64,000 nucleotides of DNA from UMGS363 sp964402055 (GTDB lineage: Bacteria > Bacillota > Clostridia > Oscillospirales > Ruminococcaceae), in assembly GCA_964402055.1 (NCBI GenBank), contig CAYOAV010000003.1:1-64000 (forward strand), read 5' to 3'. Numbering within the stretch: position 1 is the first letter of the stretch; each line of letters opens with the position of its first letter. The position numbers and the translations under genes are program-made. Below, piece by piece: positions 34,845 through 43,974 of the stretch. Below the pieces are notes generated by a model. That model ran no database searches. It saw only the letters and a list, made by a program, of their open reading frames with translations, and had not been told where the DNA came from.

Positions 34845-35913
34845 TTTCCGTTGCTTCCTCCTTTTCGTTATTCTCCTTCATACGGTGCATAATATGAATA
34901 TCATCGGGAGTAAAGGAAATTCCTACCGATGCACCCTTTTCAGCCGCCTTTGTTGAATGAACTATCCAGCGGAAATCATAGCTTTCTATAAGCATTTCAT
35001 AATGAACGCCCTTGAAAATTACCGATTCAACTATTCCTCCAAGCTTAGCCTGTTCGGGCGGAACAAGTGTTATATCCTCTGGGCGGATAACAATATCAAC
35101 AGGAGTATTTTCACCAAATCCGCTATCCACACATTCAAACTGATGACCTGATATTTCAACAAGCCTGTCCTTTATCATAAGTCCTCGGAGAATGTTGCTT
35201 TCGCCGATAAAATCCGCTACAAATGCGTTGGTAGGTTCATTATATATATCAACCGGAGAGCCGATCTGCTGAATTTTACCGCCATTCATTACAACAACGG
35301 TATCACTCATTGTAAGAGCCTCTTCCTGATCGTGAGTAACATAGATAAATGTAATTTCAAGCTGTTCCTGAATACGCTTCAATTCTATCTGCATTTCCTT
35401 ACGAAGCTTCAAGTCCAAAGCTCCGAGCGGTTCATCGAGCAAAAGTACCTTAGGGTGATTCACCAAAGCTCTTGCGATAGCTACACGTTGCTGCTGACCG
35501 CCTGAAAGACGGTGAATGCTTCTTTTTTCATAACCTGAAAGATTTACCAGCTTCAGCATTTCGGCAACACGCTTTGAAATCTCCTTTTCGGGAGTTTTTT
35601 TAACACGAAGTCCAAAAGCAATATTATCATAAACATTCAGATGAGGGAAAAGTGCATAACGCTGGAAAACGGTATTTACATTTCTTTTATACGGAGGAAG
35701 TCCGTTCACCCTCTGACCATCGAACATAACATCTCCGCTGTCGGGGTTTAAAAAGCCTCCGATGATACGAAGTGTAGTTGTTTTTCCGCAACCCGAAGGT
35801 CCGAGAAGAGTTACAAACTCCTTATCCTTTATTTCAAGGTTTATTTTATCAAGTATTCTTTCGCCGTCAAAATCAACGACAATGTCACTAAGAGTAACGA
35901 TATTTTCACTCAT
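34834..35913 (-). CDS. potA: polyamine ABC transporter ATP-binding protein PotA
   Basis: The ATPase (359 residues) has Walker A GPSGCGKTT, the signature LSGGQQQRVAIARAL and Walker B LLLDEPLGALD, with a C-terminal TOBE-type regulatory domain (VIRPEDITLV). The ATG at 35913 follows GGAGG; an upstream frame of 46 extra residues lacks family similarity. It is the first gene of the potABCD-GNAT operon. Confidence 0.95.
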   Translation of the reverse strand: MSENIVTLSDIVVDFDGERILDKINLEIKDKEFVTLLGPSGCGKTTTLRIIGGFLNPDSGDVMFDGQRVNGLPPYKRNVNTVFQRYALFPHLNVYDNIAFGLRVKKTPEKEISKRVAEMLKLVNLSGYEKRSIHRLSGGQQQRVAIARALVNHPKVLLLDEPLGALDLKLRKEMQIELKRIQEQLEITFIYVTHDQEEALTMSDTVVVMNGGKIQQIGSPVDIYNEPTNAFVADFIGESNILRGLMIKDRLVEISGHQFECVDSGFGENTPVDIVIRPEDITLVPPEQAKLGGIVESVIFKGVHYEMLIESYDFRWIVHSTKAAEKGASVGISFTPDDIHIMHRMKENNEKEEATENEE

Positions 35914-35958
35914 AATAATAAAGCCTCCCAATGCTCCAAAATAACATACAATAATAAC

Positions 35959-35985
35959 TGTATAATTATTTGCAGGAAATGTCAA
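35959..35985 (-). promoter_or_regulatory. possible promoter of potABCD
   Basis: On the minus strand TTGACA (35980-35985) is followed after 15 bp by TATACA (35959-35964). The spacing is short for sigma-A, so this is only a candidate. Confidence 0.4.
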
Positions 35986-36073
35986 GAGATATTTCATTAA
36001 TTTATATAAAATTACAAAATTCCGCTTATTTTTAATAAAAATCGGCGGCACAAGTTATGCACCGCCGTAATAA

Positions 36074-37477
36074 TTATTCGCAGAAAAAAACGTAGAATGA
36101 CTTGTATGTCATATAAACATCAGTCTTTGCAACGACCTCAAAGGGTGCGTGCATTGAAATTACAGGAACACCAACGTCAATAACGTCCATATTCATATTC
36201 GCAAGATAAGCCGCAACTGTACCGCCGCCGCCACCGTCAACCTTACCAAGCTCTCCTGTCTGCCAGATAACATTTTTTTCATCAAGCATTGAACGTACTC
36301 TTGCAACAAATTCAGCCGAAGCGTCAGAAGTACCCGATTTTCCTCTTGCACCAGTAAATTTTGTTACGCAAACACCGTAATTCATAAATGCACAGTTTCT
36401 CTTATCCATAACATCGGGGAAAGTCGGATCAAATGCGGCATTTACATCTGCGGAGAGGCACTCTGTATTTGCGATAACAGTTCTGCCGTTAGCACCGAAG
36501 CAATCAGCAAGATTATAGAAGAAATGCTCAAGATAATCGGAGCAAAGGCCTGTATTACCGTCGCTGCCTGTTTCTTCCTTATCGGTAAGGACAACAACTG
36601 CTGTTTTATTTACGTTTGTGCAGTCAAGAATTGCTTTAAGTGCGGTATATGCACAGACCTTATCATCGTGACCGTATGCACCTACCATACTTCTGTCGAA
36701 GCCAACGTCCTTTGCCTTGAATGCAGGAACGGCTTCAAGCTCTGCTGAAAGGAAGTCCTCTTCAATGATACCGTATTTTTCGTTAAGAATAGCCGCAATA
36801 TTGAGCTTTACCTTCTCGCTTACTTCATCGTCCTTGAATGGCATTGAGCCGACAAGAATATTAAGCTCCTCTCCCCTGATAAGCTCTGCAGGGGTACGCT
36901 TCATCTGATCTGTTGCAAGGTGCGGAAGAAGATCTGTAACGCAGAAAACAGGATCGTTTTCGTCCTCGCCGATATTTACATCGACTTTAGTGCCGTCCTT
37001 TCTGATAATAACACCATGGAGAGCAAGAGGGATAGCCGCCCACTGATATTTTTTAATTCCACCATAATAATGTGTTTTAAAGAGAGCTGTTTCGCTGTCC
37101 TCATAAAGTGGAAGCTGCTTTAAATCAAGTCTTGGCGAGTCGATATGTGCAGCGGCAAGGTGAACGCCCTTTTCAATTGGCTCACTGCCGATAACAGCAA
37201 GGATTATTGCCTTTCCTCTGTTATTGAAATAAATCTTGTCGCCTGCTTTAAGGCTCATACCGTTTGAAAAAGCCTTGAAGCCGCATTTTTCAGCAAGAGT
37301 TATAGTTTCAGTAACTGCTTCTCTTTCAATCTTTGCTTTATTGAGGAAGCTCTTATAATCCTCACAAAAGTCAAAACAGGTCTTGATCTCATCTGCATTC
37401 AATCTAAGTCCTGCGTGCTTTTTTGATATGCAGAGCTTTTCCTTAAGGAGCTGACCCTGCGATTTTTCTTTTGACAT
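36074..37477 (-). CDS. M18 family aminopeptidase
   Basis: The 467-residue zinc aminopeptidase belongs to M18 (aspartyl aminopeptidase-like). Metal-ligand motifs are LAAAHIDSPRLDLK, the DKEETGSDGN region and the final ISMHAPFEVVAKTD. It trims N-terminal residues from peptides in the cytosol. Two ATGs are possible 6 bases apart; the downstream one at 37477 has the better spacing to AAAGGA. It follows the SLT gene by 13 bases and closes the prfA operon. Confidence 0.93.
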   Translation of the reverse strand: MSKEKSQGQLLKEKLCISKKHAGLRLNADEIKTCFDFCEDYKSFLNKAKIEREAVTETITLAEKCGFKAFSNGMSLKAGDKIYFNNRGKAIILAVIGSEPIEKGVHLAAAHIDSPRLDLKQLPLYEDSETALFKTHYYGGIKKYQWAAIPLALHGVIIRKDGTKVDVNIGEDENDPVFCVTDLLPHLATDQMKRTPAELIRGEELNILVGSMPFKDDEVSEKVKLNIAAILNEKYGIIEEDFLSAELEAVPAFKAKDVGFDRSMVGAYGHDDKVCAYTALKAILDCTNVNKTAVVVLTDKEETGSDGNTGLCSDYLEHFFYNLADCFGANGRTVIANTECLSADVNAAFDPTFPDVMDKRNCAFMNYGVCVTKFTGARGKSGTSDASAEFVARVRSMLDEKNVIWQTGELGKVDGGGGGTVAAYLANMNMDVIDVGVPVISMHAPFEVVAKTDVYMTYKSFYVFFCE

Positions 37478-37490
37478 AAACATCGTCCTT

Positions 37491-38048
37491 TCATTTGTAT
37501 AAATTGGTGTAACTGCGATAGGCAGTCATAACCTTATGAACATAGTGAGCTGATGAGGAAGAGGGTATTTTATCAAGAGTTTTACCGTCAAGGCTGTATT
37601 CCTTTTCGGAAAGCCATTTATTTACGCTTCCTCTTCCTGAAAAATATGCGGCAAGAGCAGTTTCCTCATCGTTATATTCGCTGTAAAGAAGCGAAAGCAG
37701 ATAAGTGCCGTACTTGATATTCGATTCGGCAGTAAACATATCATCATATGTTATACCGTCATTATCATTCATACGGTAATCCACCCAATCGAAAGCGTCC
37801 TCCATAAGCTGCATAAGACCTCTTGCACCGACATCTGAAACAGCCTGCTCATCAAATCCGCTTTCAATTTTTATAACGGCATAAACCAAATATTTATCCA
37901 CACCGTAAGCCGCAGAATACTTCTCAACGTACTGATTATAATTCAGCGGATAGATATATTTTCTGCATAGTGCCTCGGCATTTACTCCGACATAAACACC
38001 TGCGGCAATAATCAGCACCAGAAACAGTGACGCAAGCCTTTTACGCAT
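37491..38048 (-). CDS. lytic transglycosylase (SLT domain)
   Basis: The 185-residue exported protein has an N-terminal hydrophobic anchor or signal (ASLFLVLIIAAGVYVGV) and an SLT-type domain. The catalytic glutamate sits in VYAVIKIESGFDEQAVS, followed by the motif GARGLMQLM. It cleaves peptidoglycan glycan strands. The start lies within the last 8 bases of coaE and has AGGAGT upstream. Confidence 0.93.
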   Translation of the reverse strand: MRKRLASLFLVLIIAAGVYVGVNAEALCRKYIYPLNYNQYVEKYSAAYGVDKYLVYAVIKIESGFDEQAVSDVGARGLMQLMEDAFDWVDYRMNDNDGITYDDMFTAESNIKYGTYLLSLLYSEYNDEETALAAYFSGRGSVNKWLSEKEYSLDGKTLDKIPSSSSAHYVHKVMTAYRSYTNLYK

Positions 38049-38667
38049 TATTGCAATACTCCTTGACCTTGTCAGCGACTTCATTTGCCTTTTCAAGCAA
38101 AACATCAACGGATTTATTGTTTTTTATGATAAAATCAGAATGATTTACAAAAAATCTTTCGGAATGCTGAGATGAAAAACGCTCCTTTATCCTCTCGGCA
38201 GGCAGATCGTCACGCTTTGAAATGCGGCTTATTCTTGTAGCCTCGGGTGCTGTAACGCTTATTATCAGGTCGCAGAAGTCGTCAGCCCTGCTTTCAAAAA
38301 GAGTGGGTGCATCAAGCAGTACATATTTATTCCCATTCCGTGAATATTCCTTTATTTTCTGCAATATTTCAAATATTATGTATGGGTAAGAAATTGCGTT
38401 GAGCTGCTTGAGCTTAGTTTTATCGGTAAAAACAATTGCGGCAAGAGCCTTTCTATCAAGCTCTCCGTTTTCGGTGATAACTCCGCTTCCAAAGCATTCC
38501 TCAACCTCTTTAAGGCATGGCTTTCCTTTTTCCATAACCTCATGGGCGATAAGATCGGCATTTATAATATCAAAGCCTTTTTCTGAAAAAACCTTGCATA
38601 CGGTGGTTTTCCCCGCTCCGCTCTGACCTGTAAGTCCGACCACAAATATATCGTCATTTTTACTCAT
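38041..38667 (-). CDS. coaE: dephospho-CoA kinase
   Basis: The 208-residue kinase performs the last step of coenzyme A synthesis. The P-loop GQSGAGKTTV is at the N-terminus, followed by INADLIAHEV and LDAPTLFES motifs. It overlaps tsaC upstream by 4 bases (ATGA) and the SLT gene downstream by 8 bases. Confidence 0.95.
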   Translation of the reverse strand: MSKNDDIFVVGLTGQSGAGKTTVCKVFSEKGFDIINADLIAHEVMEKGKPCLKEVEECFGSGVITENGELDRKALAAIVFTDKTKLKQLNAISYPYIIFEILQKIKEYSRNGNKYVLLDAPTLFESRADDFCDLIISVTAPEATRISRISKRDDLPAERIKERFSSQHSERFFVNHSDFIIKNNKSVDVLLEKANEVADKVKEYCNNA

Positions 38668-39677
38668 ACATTCACCACCTCGAATCCTGCCGCCCTCAAA
38701 AGCCTGTTATAAACAGCAAGTCCAACACCGCTTCTTGACGGACAACGGACATAAAGCTGTGAGATCCCCTGCTCGTCCGCATTCCGCAATGCCGCAAAAA
38801 GCTGTGCCGCCTGTTCCTCTGCGGTATCGCCGTAAGTCATATTTATCACATTTTCACACGGATTATCGCTGTCAAATATCATAGCACAAACGCCGTTGCC
38901 TGTATGCTCCTCAACATATTTGCAAAAGGAATCGTAATCTCCGCAAACTATTGTTACATTTGCTTTCGGAGAATAATGCTTATATTTCATTCCTGGAGAA
39001 AGCACTCTTTCGCCCTCGGCGACAGGCTCAACAATGCCCTTATCCGTAAAAACAGGAACATTAAATAATCCTAACTCCTCGGCGGAAACATATCCGGGGC
39101 GAAGCAGTCTTATCCCATTATTTTCAAAGGAAATGACCGTGCTTTCTACACCTACTCCGCAAGCACCGCCGTCAATTATTGCAGGTATTCTTCCGTTCAT
39201 ATCGTCCATAACGTGACGTGCGGTTGTCGGGCTGGGACTTCCTGAAAGATTTGCTGACGGAGCGGCAATAGCCTTACCGCTTAATTCTATGAGCTGACGT
39301 GCTGTTTTATGAAAAGGGATACGAATACCAACAGTTTCAAGACCGCCGCTTGTGGTATATGGGATATTATCACGCTTCGGAAGTATCATAGTAATAGGAC
39401 CAGGGCAGAATTTTTCCGCAATTTTATACGCAAGCTCAGGAACATTACATACATATTTTTCCATATCATTCACCGATGCAAGATGAACGATAAGTGGATT
39501 ATCGGCAGGTCTGCCCTTAGCGGCAAAAATTTTCCTTACAGCGTCCTCATTTTCAGCGTCTGCGGCAAGACCATAAACGGTTTCCGTAGGCATACCGACA
39601 ACCTCGCCATTTTTTATAAGCTCAGCGGCATATTCAACATCGGCAATATCCGATGAAAGCAGCTTTGTTTCAAACAT
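38664..39677 (-). CDS. L-threonylcarbamoyladenylate synthase (Sua5/YwlC type)
   Basis: This 337-residue protein makes threonylcarbamoyl-AMP for the t6A modification of tRNAs. The catalytic YrdC domain has GMPTETVYGLAADA and KGRPADNPLIVH, followed by IAAPSANLSGSPSPT. The extra C-terminal Sua5 domain (from about residue 220) makes it the longer Sua5 type rather than the short TsaC. It lies between prfA and coaE, a usual clostridial location. Confidence 0.95.
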   Translation of the reverse strand: MFETKLLSSDIADVEYAAELIKNGEVVGMPTETVYGLAADAENEDAVRKIFAAKGRPADNPLIVHLASVNDMEKYVCNVPELAYKIAEKFCPGPITMILPKRDNIPYTTSGGLETVGIRIPFHKTARQLIELSGKAIAAPSANLSGSPSPTTARHVMDDMNGRIPAIIDGGACGVGVESTVISFENNGIRLLRPGYVSAEELGLFNVPVFTDKGIVEPVAEGERVLSPGMKYKHYSPKANVTIVCGDYDSFCKYVEEHTGNGVCAMIFDSDNPCENVINMTYGDTAEEQAAQLFAALRNADEQGISQLYVRCPSRSGVGLAVYNRLLRAAGFEVVNV

Positions 39678-39691
39678 TTCTGTGCAGCTCC

Positions 39692-40765
39692 TTATTCATC
39701 TCTTGCAGAAAGCTTTGCAGCTGCGTCTGCCGTAGCAAGAGCGTCAATTACCTCGTCAAGATTTCCGTTAAGTATACTTTCAAGACGATAAATAGTCAAG
39801 CCTATACGATGATCGGTAAGACGGCTTTCTGGAAAATTATAGGTTCTGATACGCTCGGAGCGGTTTCCAGTTCCGACCTGCGAACGTCTTTCAGAAGCTA
39901 TTTTTTCATTCTGTTCTTCAAGCATTGCTTCATAAAGCCTTGAACGAAGTATCTTCATAGCTCTGTCCTTATTCTTGTACTGACTGCGTTCGTCCTGACA
40001 CTCGACAACAACACCTGTCGGAAGATGCGTTATTCTGACAGCAGATTCAGTCTTATTGATATGCTGACCGCCCGCACCTGAAGCACGGAAAACATCTATT
40101 TTAAGATCAGTCGGATTAATTTCAAGCTCAACCTCGTCAGCTTCGACAAGGACAGCGACAGTTACCGTTGAGGTATGCACTCTGCCCTGCGATTCAGTTT
40201 CGGGAACTCGCTGAACACGATGAACTCCGCTTTCATATTTTAATCTTGAATATGCACCCTCACCGATGACATTAAAGCTTATTTCCTTTATACCGCCAAG
40301 CTCTGTTCCGTTAATGTTAAGAACCTCGGTTTTCCAGCGTTTGCTCTCGGCATACATTGAATACATTCTATAAAGCGAATTTGCAAACAATGCCGCTTCC
40401 TCGCCGCCTGCACCGCCTCTTATCTCAATAATAACGTTTTTGTCATCGTTTGGATCCTTAGGAAGAAGCATAATTTTAAGCTCCTCGGAAATTTCCTCAA
40501 GCTTTGCCTTAGCGTCCTCAAGCTCCGCTTCTGCAAGCTCCTTCATCTCGCTGTCAGTCATTTTATCAGCAAGAAGCTCCTCTGCGTCTGTTTTATCGGA
40601 AAGTATCTTACAATATTCACGATATTTCTCCACAACGGGAGTAAGGTTCTTATACTCCTTCATATAAGAGGCATATGCCTTTGTATCGCTGATAATATCG
40701 GGATTCATAAGCTTTTCAGCAATATCGTTATATTTTTCTTCAGTAAGTTTAAGCTTTTCGAGCAT
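39692..40765 (-). CDS. prfA: peptide chain release factor 1
   Basis: RF1 (357 residues) recognises UAA and UAG stop codons. The catalytic GGQ is in RASGAGGQHINKTES. The codon-recognition tripeptide lies in RVPETESQGRVHTS, in the RF1 form (PxT) and not the SPF of RF2. The N-terminal coiled region and RITHLPTGVVVECQDERSQ also fit. It follows DUF951 by 12 bases. Confidence 0.97.
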   Translation of the reverse strand: MLEKLKLTEEKYNDIAEKLMNPDIISDTKAYASYMKEYKNLTPVVEKYREYCKILSDKTDAEELLADKMTDSEMKELAEAELEDAKAKLEEISEELKIMLLPKDPNDDKNVIIEIRGGAGGEEAALFANSLYRMYSMYAESKRWKTEVLNINGTELGGIKEISFNVIGEGAYSRLKYESGVHRVQRVPETESQGRVHTSTVTVAVLVEADEVELEINPTDLKIDVFRASGAGGQHINKTESAVRITHLPTGVVVECQDERSQYKNKDRAMKILRSRLYEAMLEEQNEKIASERRSQVGTGNRSERIRTYNFPESRLTDHRIGLTIYRLESILNGNLDEVIDALATADAAAKLSARDE

Positions 40766-40777
40766 AGCTATCTCCTT

Positions 40778-40972
40778 TTATTCTTCTGTATTTTCATCAC
40801 GGCTGACTTTTTTTATATTTTTTTCAATTTTATTTCTTGGCGTCATAAATTCACGTCCACAGCCCTCACATCGGAGTTTAAAATCCATTCCCGAACGCAG
40901 AACAAACATTTTATTACTGCCGCATGGGTGATTTTTTTTCATAGTAAGTACATCATTCGGGCGAATATCCAT
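40778..40972 (-). CDS. DUF951 zinc-binding-type small protein
   Basis: The 64-residue protein has the DUF951 pattern: RPNDVLTMKKNHPCGSNKMFVLRSGMD then KLRCEGCGREFMTPR. Three cysteines (one before, two in CEGC) could bind metal. Function is unknown. In clostridia this gene is often beside prfA or related translation genes, as here. AAGGAG lies before the ATG. Confidence 0.9.
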   Translation of the reverse strand: MDIRPNDVLTMKKNHPCGSNKMFVLRSGMDFKLRCEGCGREFMTPRNKIEKNIKKVSRDENTEE

Positions 40973-41031
40973 TTTTCAAGCTCCTTTTATCCGATTATTA
41001 CCGTAATTATTTTACCCCTATCGGGCAATAC

Positions 41032-41148
41032 TAAGGAAACACTGATTAATACGTTTCTGCCGTTTTTCAAAATATCCTCAAAGACGGAAACTCGCTCATT
41101 TTTCAAAACGGCGAAACGAGCGCTTCGCTTTAATCAGCGTATTCCTAA
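41032..41148. repeat. 117-bp palindromic MITE-like element
   Basis: The ends TAAGGAAACACTGATTAA (41032-41049) and the inverted copy near 41130-41147 match with a few gaps. Inside, a second inverted pair CGTTTCTGCCGTTTTTC/TTTTTCAAAACGGCGAAACG nests within the first. No protein is encoded. It looks like a non-autonomous transposable or repeat element of the kind common in ruminococcal intergenic regions. Confidence 0.6.
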
Positions 41149-41175
41149 AAAAACAAAGAAAGGAAAATCATAAAT

Positions 41176-41523
41176 ATGAAAATCACAGCTGAATTTAATT
41201 CCATAAACTCCGCAGACCTTGCCGCCGCAAGCATACGAAAAAATATATCGCCGTTTTCCGATATAAAAACAACAAATCTGAGCCATCATTCCGAAATATC
41301 CTTCAACCGTCTTACAGCCGCTTTTGGAAACGGAAATCCTGCTATAGGTCCTAATATGTACACCTATCCTCTGCCGTATACATCGCTTAATTCGCAAGGA
41401 ATTGATACGGAACAGGAGCATAACAAGGTCATACTTGAAGTAGTATGCACCGCCGAGGACAGAAAAAAAGTATCATCAATAATAATCAACGGCGGCGGCT
41501 ATGAAATATCGGAACAAAACTGA
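41176..41523 (+). CDS. hypothetical protein of 115 residues
   Basis: I do not recognise this protein. It starts MKITAEFNSINSADLAAASIRKNI, which resembles the alpha/beta beginnings of small ferredoxin-like domain proteins, and has an unusual low-complexity middle (GNGNPAIGPNMYTYPLPYTSLNS). The end ILEVVCTAEDRKKVSSIIINGGGYEI looks like an alpha/beta strand. AAAGGA lies 12 bases before the ATG. It sits between a repeat and a strong terminator, so it forms its own unit. Confidence 0.6.
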   Translation: MKITAEFNSINSADLAAASIRKNISPFSDIKTTNLSHHSEISFNRLTAAFGNGNPAIGPNMYTYPLPYTSLNSQGIDTEQEHNKVILEVVCTAEDRKKVSSIIINGGGYEISEQN

Positions 41524-41544
41524 TCCAACAACAATGAACCACAC

Positions 41545-41586
41545 AAAAATCCGCACTTTCAGAAAAATGACAATCTGCGGATTTTT
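41545..41586 (+). terminator. intrinsic terminator of the 115-residue protein gene
   Basis: An 11-bp stem AAAAATCCGCA/TGCGGATTTTT with a 20-base loop; the 3' arm itself ends in the T-tract. Confidence 0.75.
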
Positions 41587-41690
41587 CTATGCTTCTGCGT
41601 TTTTTTAGTTTTTGTCTTATTGCATATATTCCCATACATCGGCATAAACTTGAAGAGAAAAATCCGATACCAAAATATGGGAGGTACAAA

Positions 41691-42623
41691 ATGAACAACT
41701 ATTACCCTGAGGGTTGGCTTATCACATCACCCGAAAACACCGCCGCTTTAAAAAATATTTTTTCGCTCCGAACAGCGATGTCACAAGAAAAAATTCTTGA
41801 AGCAAGAGCGGTTGTATGCGATAATGAACACAATCTTATTGTAGAATTGCCCTGTTCCGAATGCCCGAAAGGAATTATCCCCCGAATCGAGGGAGCGATA
41901 GGCATTGAGGACGGCTCAACAAAGGATATTGCACTCATAACCAAGGTCAACAAGCCTGTTTGCTTCAAAATATTAAAGCTCATAAAAAATCCCGATGGGA
42001 TATTTACTGCGATCCTTTCAAGACGTGCGGCTCAGGAGGAATGTTACGAAAATTACATCTCGTCACTTCAAAACGGAGATATAATTCCTGCTCGTGTTAC
42101 TCATCTTGAACAATTCGGTGCTTTTGTAGATGTAGGATGCGGTATTCCGTCGCTTATTCCAATTGATTCAATATCCGTTTCAAGAATATCACACCCCTCT
42201 GACCGTTTTTCGCAATTTCAGGACATAAGAGTCATAGTCAAGGGTACGAACGGCAATAAGCTACTTTTATCACACAAAGAGCTTCTCGGAACATGGGAAG
42301 AAAACGCCACTCTGTTCAACTGCGGCGAAACAGTTTCGGGAATAGTTCGTTCCGTTGAGGATTACGGTGTATTTGTTGAGCTTGCACCTAATCTTGCAGG
42401 ACTTGCCGAACCTAAAGAAAACATCCGTGCAGGTGACAATGCAAGCGTATACATAAAATCCATAATTCCTGAAAAAATGAAGATAAAGCTGATTATAGTT
42501 GATGTTTTCAAGGAACAGCGAACAAAACAACCGTTAAATTATTTTTACAGCGGCGAACATATTTCGCACTGGATATATTCCTCTCCAGATTCGGGTAAGC
42601 TTATCGAAAGCTATTTTTGCTGA
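41691..42623 (+). CDS. S1 RNA-binding domain protein
   Basis: The 310-residue protein has two S1 domains in its second half, the first at GDIIPARVTHLEQFGAFVDVGCG and the second at GETVSGIVRSVEDYGVFVELAPN. The N-terminal third (PEGWLITSPENTAALKNIF...) is not recognised. It could act in RNA metabolism or translation regulation, but no specific role is clear. GGGAGG before the ATG supports the start. Its end overlaps the convergent rarA by 13 bases. Confidence 0.85.
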   Translation: MNNYYPEGWLITSPENTAALKNIFSLRTAMSQEKILEARAVVCDNEHNLIVELPCSECPKGIIPRIEGAIGIEDGSTKDIALITKVNKPVCFKILKLIKNPDGIFTAILSRRAAQEECYENYISSLQNGDIIPARVTHLEQFGAFVDVGCGIPSLIPIDSISVSRISHPSDRFSQFQDIRVIVKGTNGNKLLLSHKELLGTWEENATLFNCGETVSGIVRSVEDYGVFVELAPNLAGLAEPKENIRAGDNASVYIKSIIPEKMKIKLIIVDVFKEQRTKQPLNYFYSGEHISHWIYSSPDSGKLIESYFC

Positions 42624-43897
42624 CGTTTTTCCTCATCGGCAAGTATTTTATTTCTGTAAGCAAGTGCCGCCTGTTCGGTTTTATTCTCACCGAATTTATA
42701 ATAAACCTTATTTTTGAGCGGATCAGGAAGATATTGCTGTCTTACATAATGATTGGGATAATCATGTGGATAAAGGTAATGCTGACCTCTAACAGCCGCT
42801 CCCTCTCCGTCAAAATGCGTATTCTGAAGATGACGTGGAAAATCACCGATCTCACCGTTTTGTATATCGGATAAAGCGTCATTTATTGCAAGGTAGGCAC
42901 TATTTGATTTTGGGGCGGTCGCAAGCAGGATAACAGCCTGTGCAAGAGGTATCCTCGCTTCAGGCAGACCGAGCTGCATAGCATTATCAACACAGGCTTT
43001 TACGATGACTGCCGCCTGTGGATAAGCCAAACCTACATCTTCACTTGCAATAACAAGAAGCCGCCTTGAAAGTGAAATAATATCGCCTGTTTCGATAAGA
43101 CGTGCGGCATAGTGTATCGCCGCATTCTCATCCGAACCCCGAATTGACTTTTGCAAGGCTGAAAGAATATCATAATGCTGGTCGCCGTCACGGTCATATT
43201 TCATATTGCTTCGTTGAGTAAGCTCCTCAGCGATCTCCATTGTAACACGTATTTCAGAGCCGTCATTTTCTCCCGAAAGCACGCAAAGCTCGGCGGTATT
43301 TATAGATTTACGGACATCACCGCCGCAGCCTCTTGCGATATATTCAGCCGCACCCTTTTCCACCTTTACTGTCATACCAAGCTGTTCAGCCGCCAGTCTG
43401 AAAGCACGGTTCACCGCAGGGACAAGCTCCTCTGCGGAAACAGGCTTGAACTCAAAGACAGTTGAACGGCTTATAATTGCATTATAAACATAAAAATATG
43501 GATTTTCCGTAGTTGAAGCTATAAGCGTTATCTGACCGTTTTCAATATATTCAAGAAGTGACTGCTGCTGTTTTTTATTAAGATACTGTATCTCATCGAG
43601 ATAAAGCAATATTCCGCCGATACCATCAATAGTATTGGTATCATCTATGACTTCCTTAATATCGGCAATTGAAGCAGATGTACCATTTAACTTATGCAGC
43701 TTCATACCTGCATTTTCGGCGATAATTCGTGCAACAGTAGTTTTACCGATACCTGCACTGCCATAGAAAATCATATTCGGTATTTTACCGCCCTCAATTA
43801 TCCTGCGAAGCGGCTTACCCTCGCCGAGAATATGCTTCTGACCGACAACATCGTCAAGGGTTTTAGGACGTATTCTGTCAGCAAGCGGTATATTCAT
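42611..43897 (-). CDS. rarA: replication-associated recombination protein A (RarA/MgsA)
   Basis: The 428-residue AAA+ protein has Walker A GSAGIGKTT and Walker B LLYLDEIQYLN, resembling the clamp loader, then the RarA-specific C-terminal region LATAPKSNSAYLAINDALSDI. It acts at stalled replication forks. The gene order (rarA after glyA) is loose. It is convergent with the S1 gene and shares 13 bases with it. Confidence 0.95.
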   Translation of the reverse strand: MNIPLADRIRPKTLDDVVGQKHILGEGKPLRRIIEGGKIPNMIFYGSAGIGKTTVARIIAENAGMKLHKLNGTSASIADIKEVIDDTNTIDGIGGILLYLDEIQYLNKKQQQSLLEYIENGQITLIASTTENPYFYVYNAIISRSTVFEFKPVSAEELVPAVNRAFRLAAEQLGMTVKVEKGAAEYIARGCGGDVRKSINTAELCVLSGENDGSEIRVTMEIAEELTQRSNMKYDRDGDQHYDILSALQKSIRGSDENAAIHYAARLIETGDIISLSRRLLVIASEDVGLAYPQAAVIVKACVDNAMQLGLPEARIPLAQAVILLATAPKSNSAYLAINDALSDIQNGEIGDFPRHLQNTHFDGEGAAVRGQHYLYPHDYPNHYVRQQYLPDPLKNKVYYKFGENKTEQAALAYRNKILADEEKRQQK

Positions 43898-43922
43898 GTC
43901 AGTCCTCCCTTTCCGACATTTT

Positions 43923-43950
43923 TCGGGGAACAGAAAGCACCGTTCCCCGA
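43923..43950 (-). other. hairpin between glyA and rarA
   Basis: The 9-bp arms TCGGGGAAC/GTTCCCCGA form a stable stem. The minus-strand transcript continues with A-rich rather than T-rich sequence, so it is not a clear terminator, though it may separate glyA from rarA. Confidence 0.4.
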
Positions 43951-43974
43951 TAAAAGATATATTTCATTTTTTTC

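Noticed and set aside
43923..43950. Calling the glyA-rarA hairpin a terminator
   Set aside because: The minus-strand RNA continues with A-rich sequence after the stem; no U-tract follows, so it is listed only as a hairpin.
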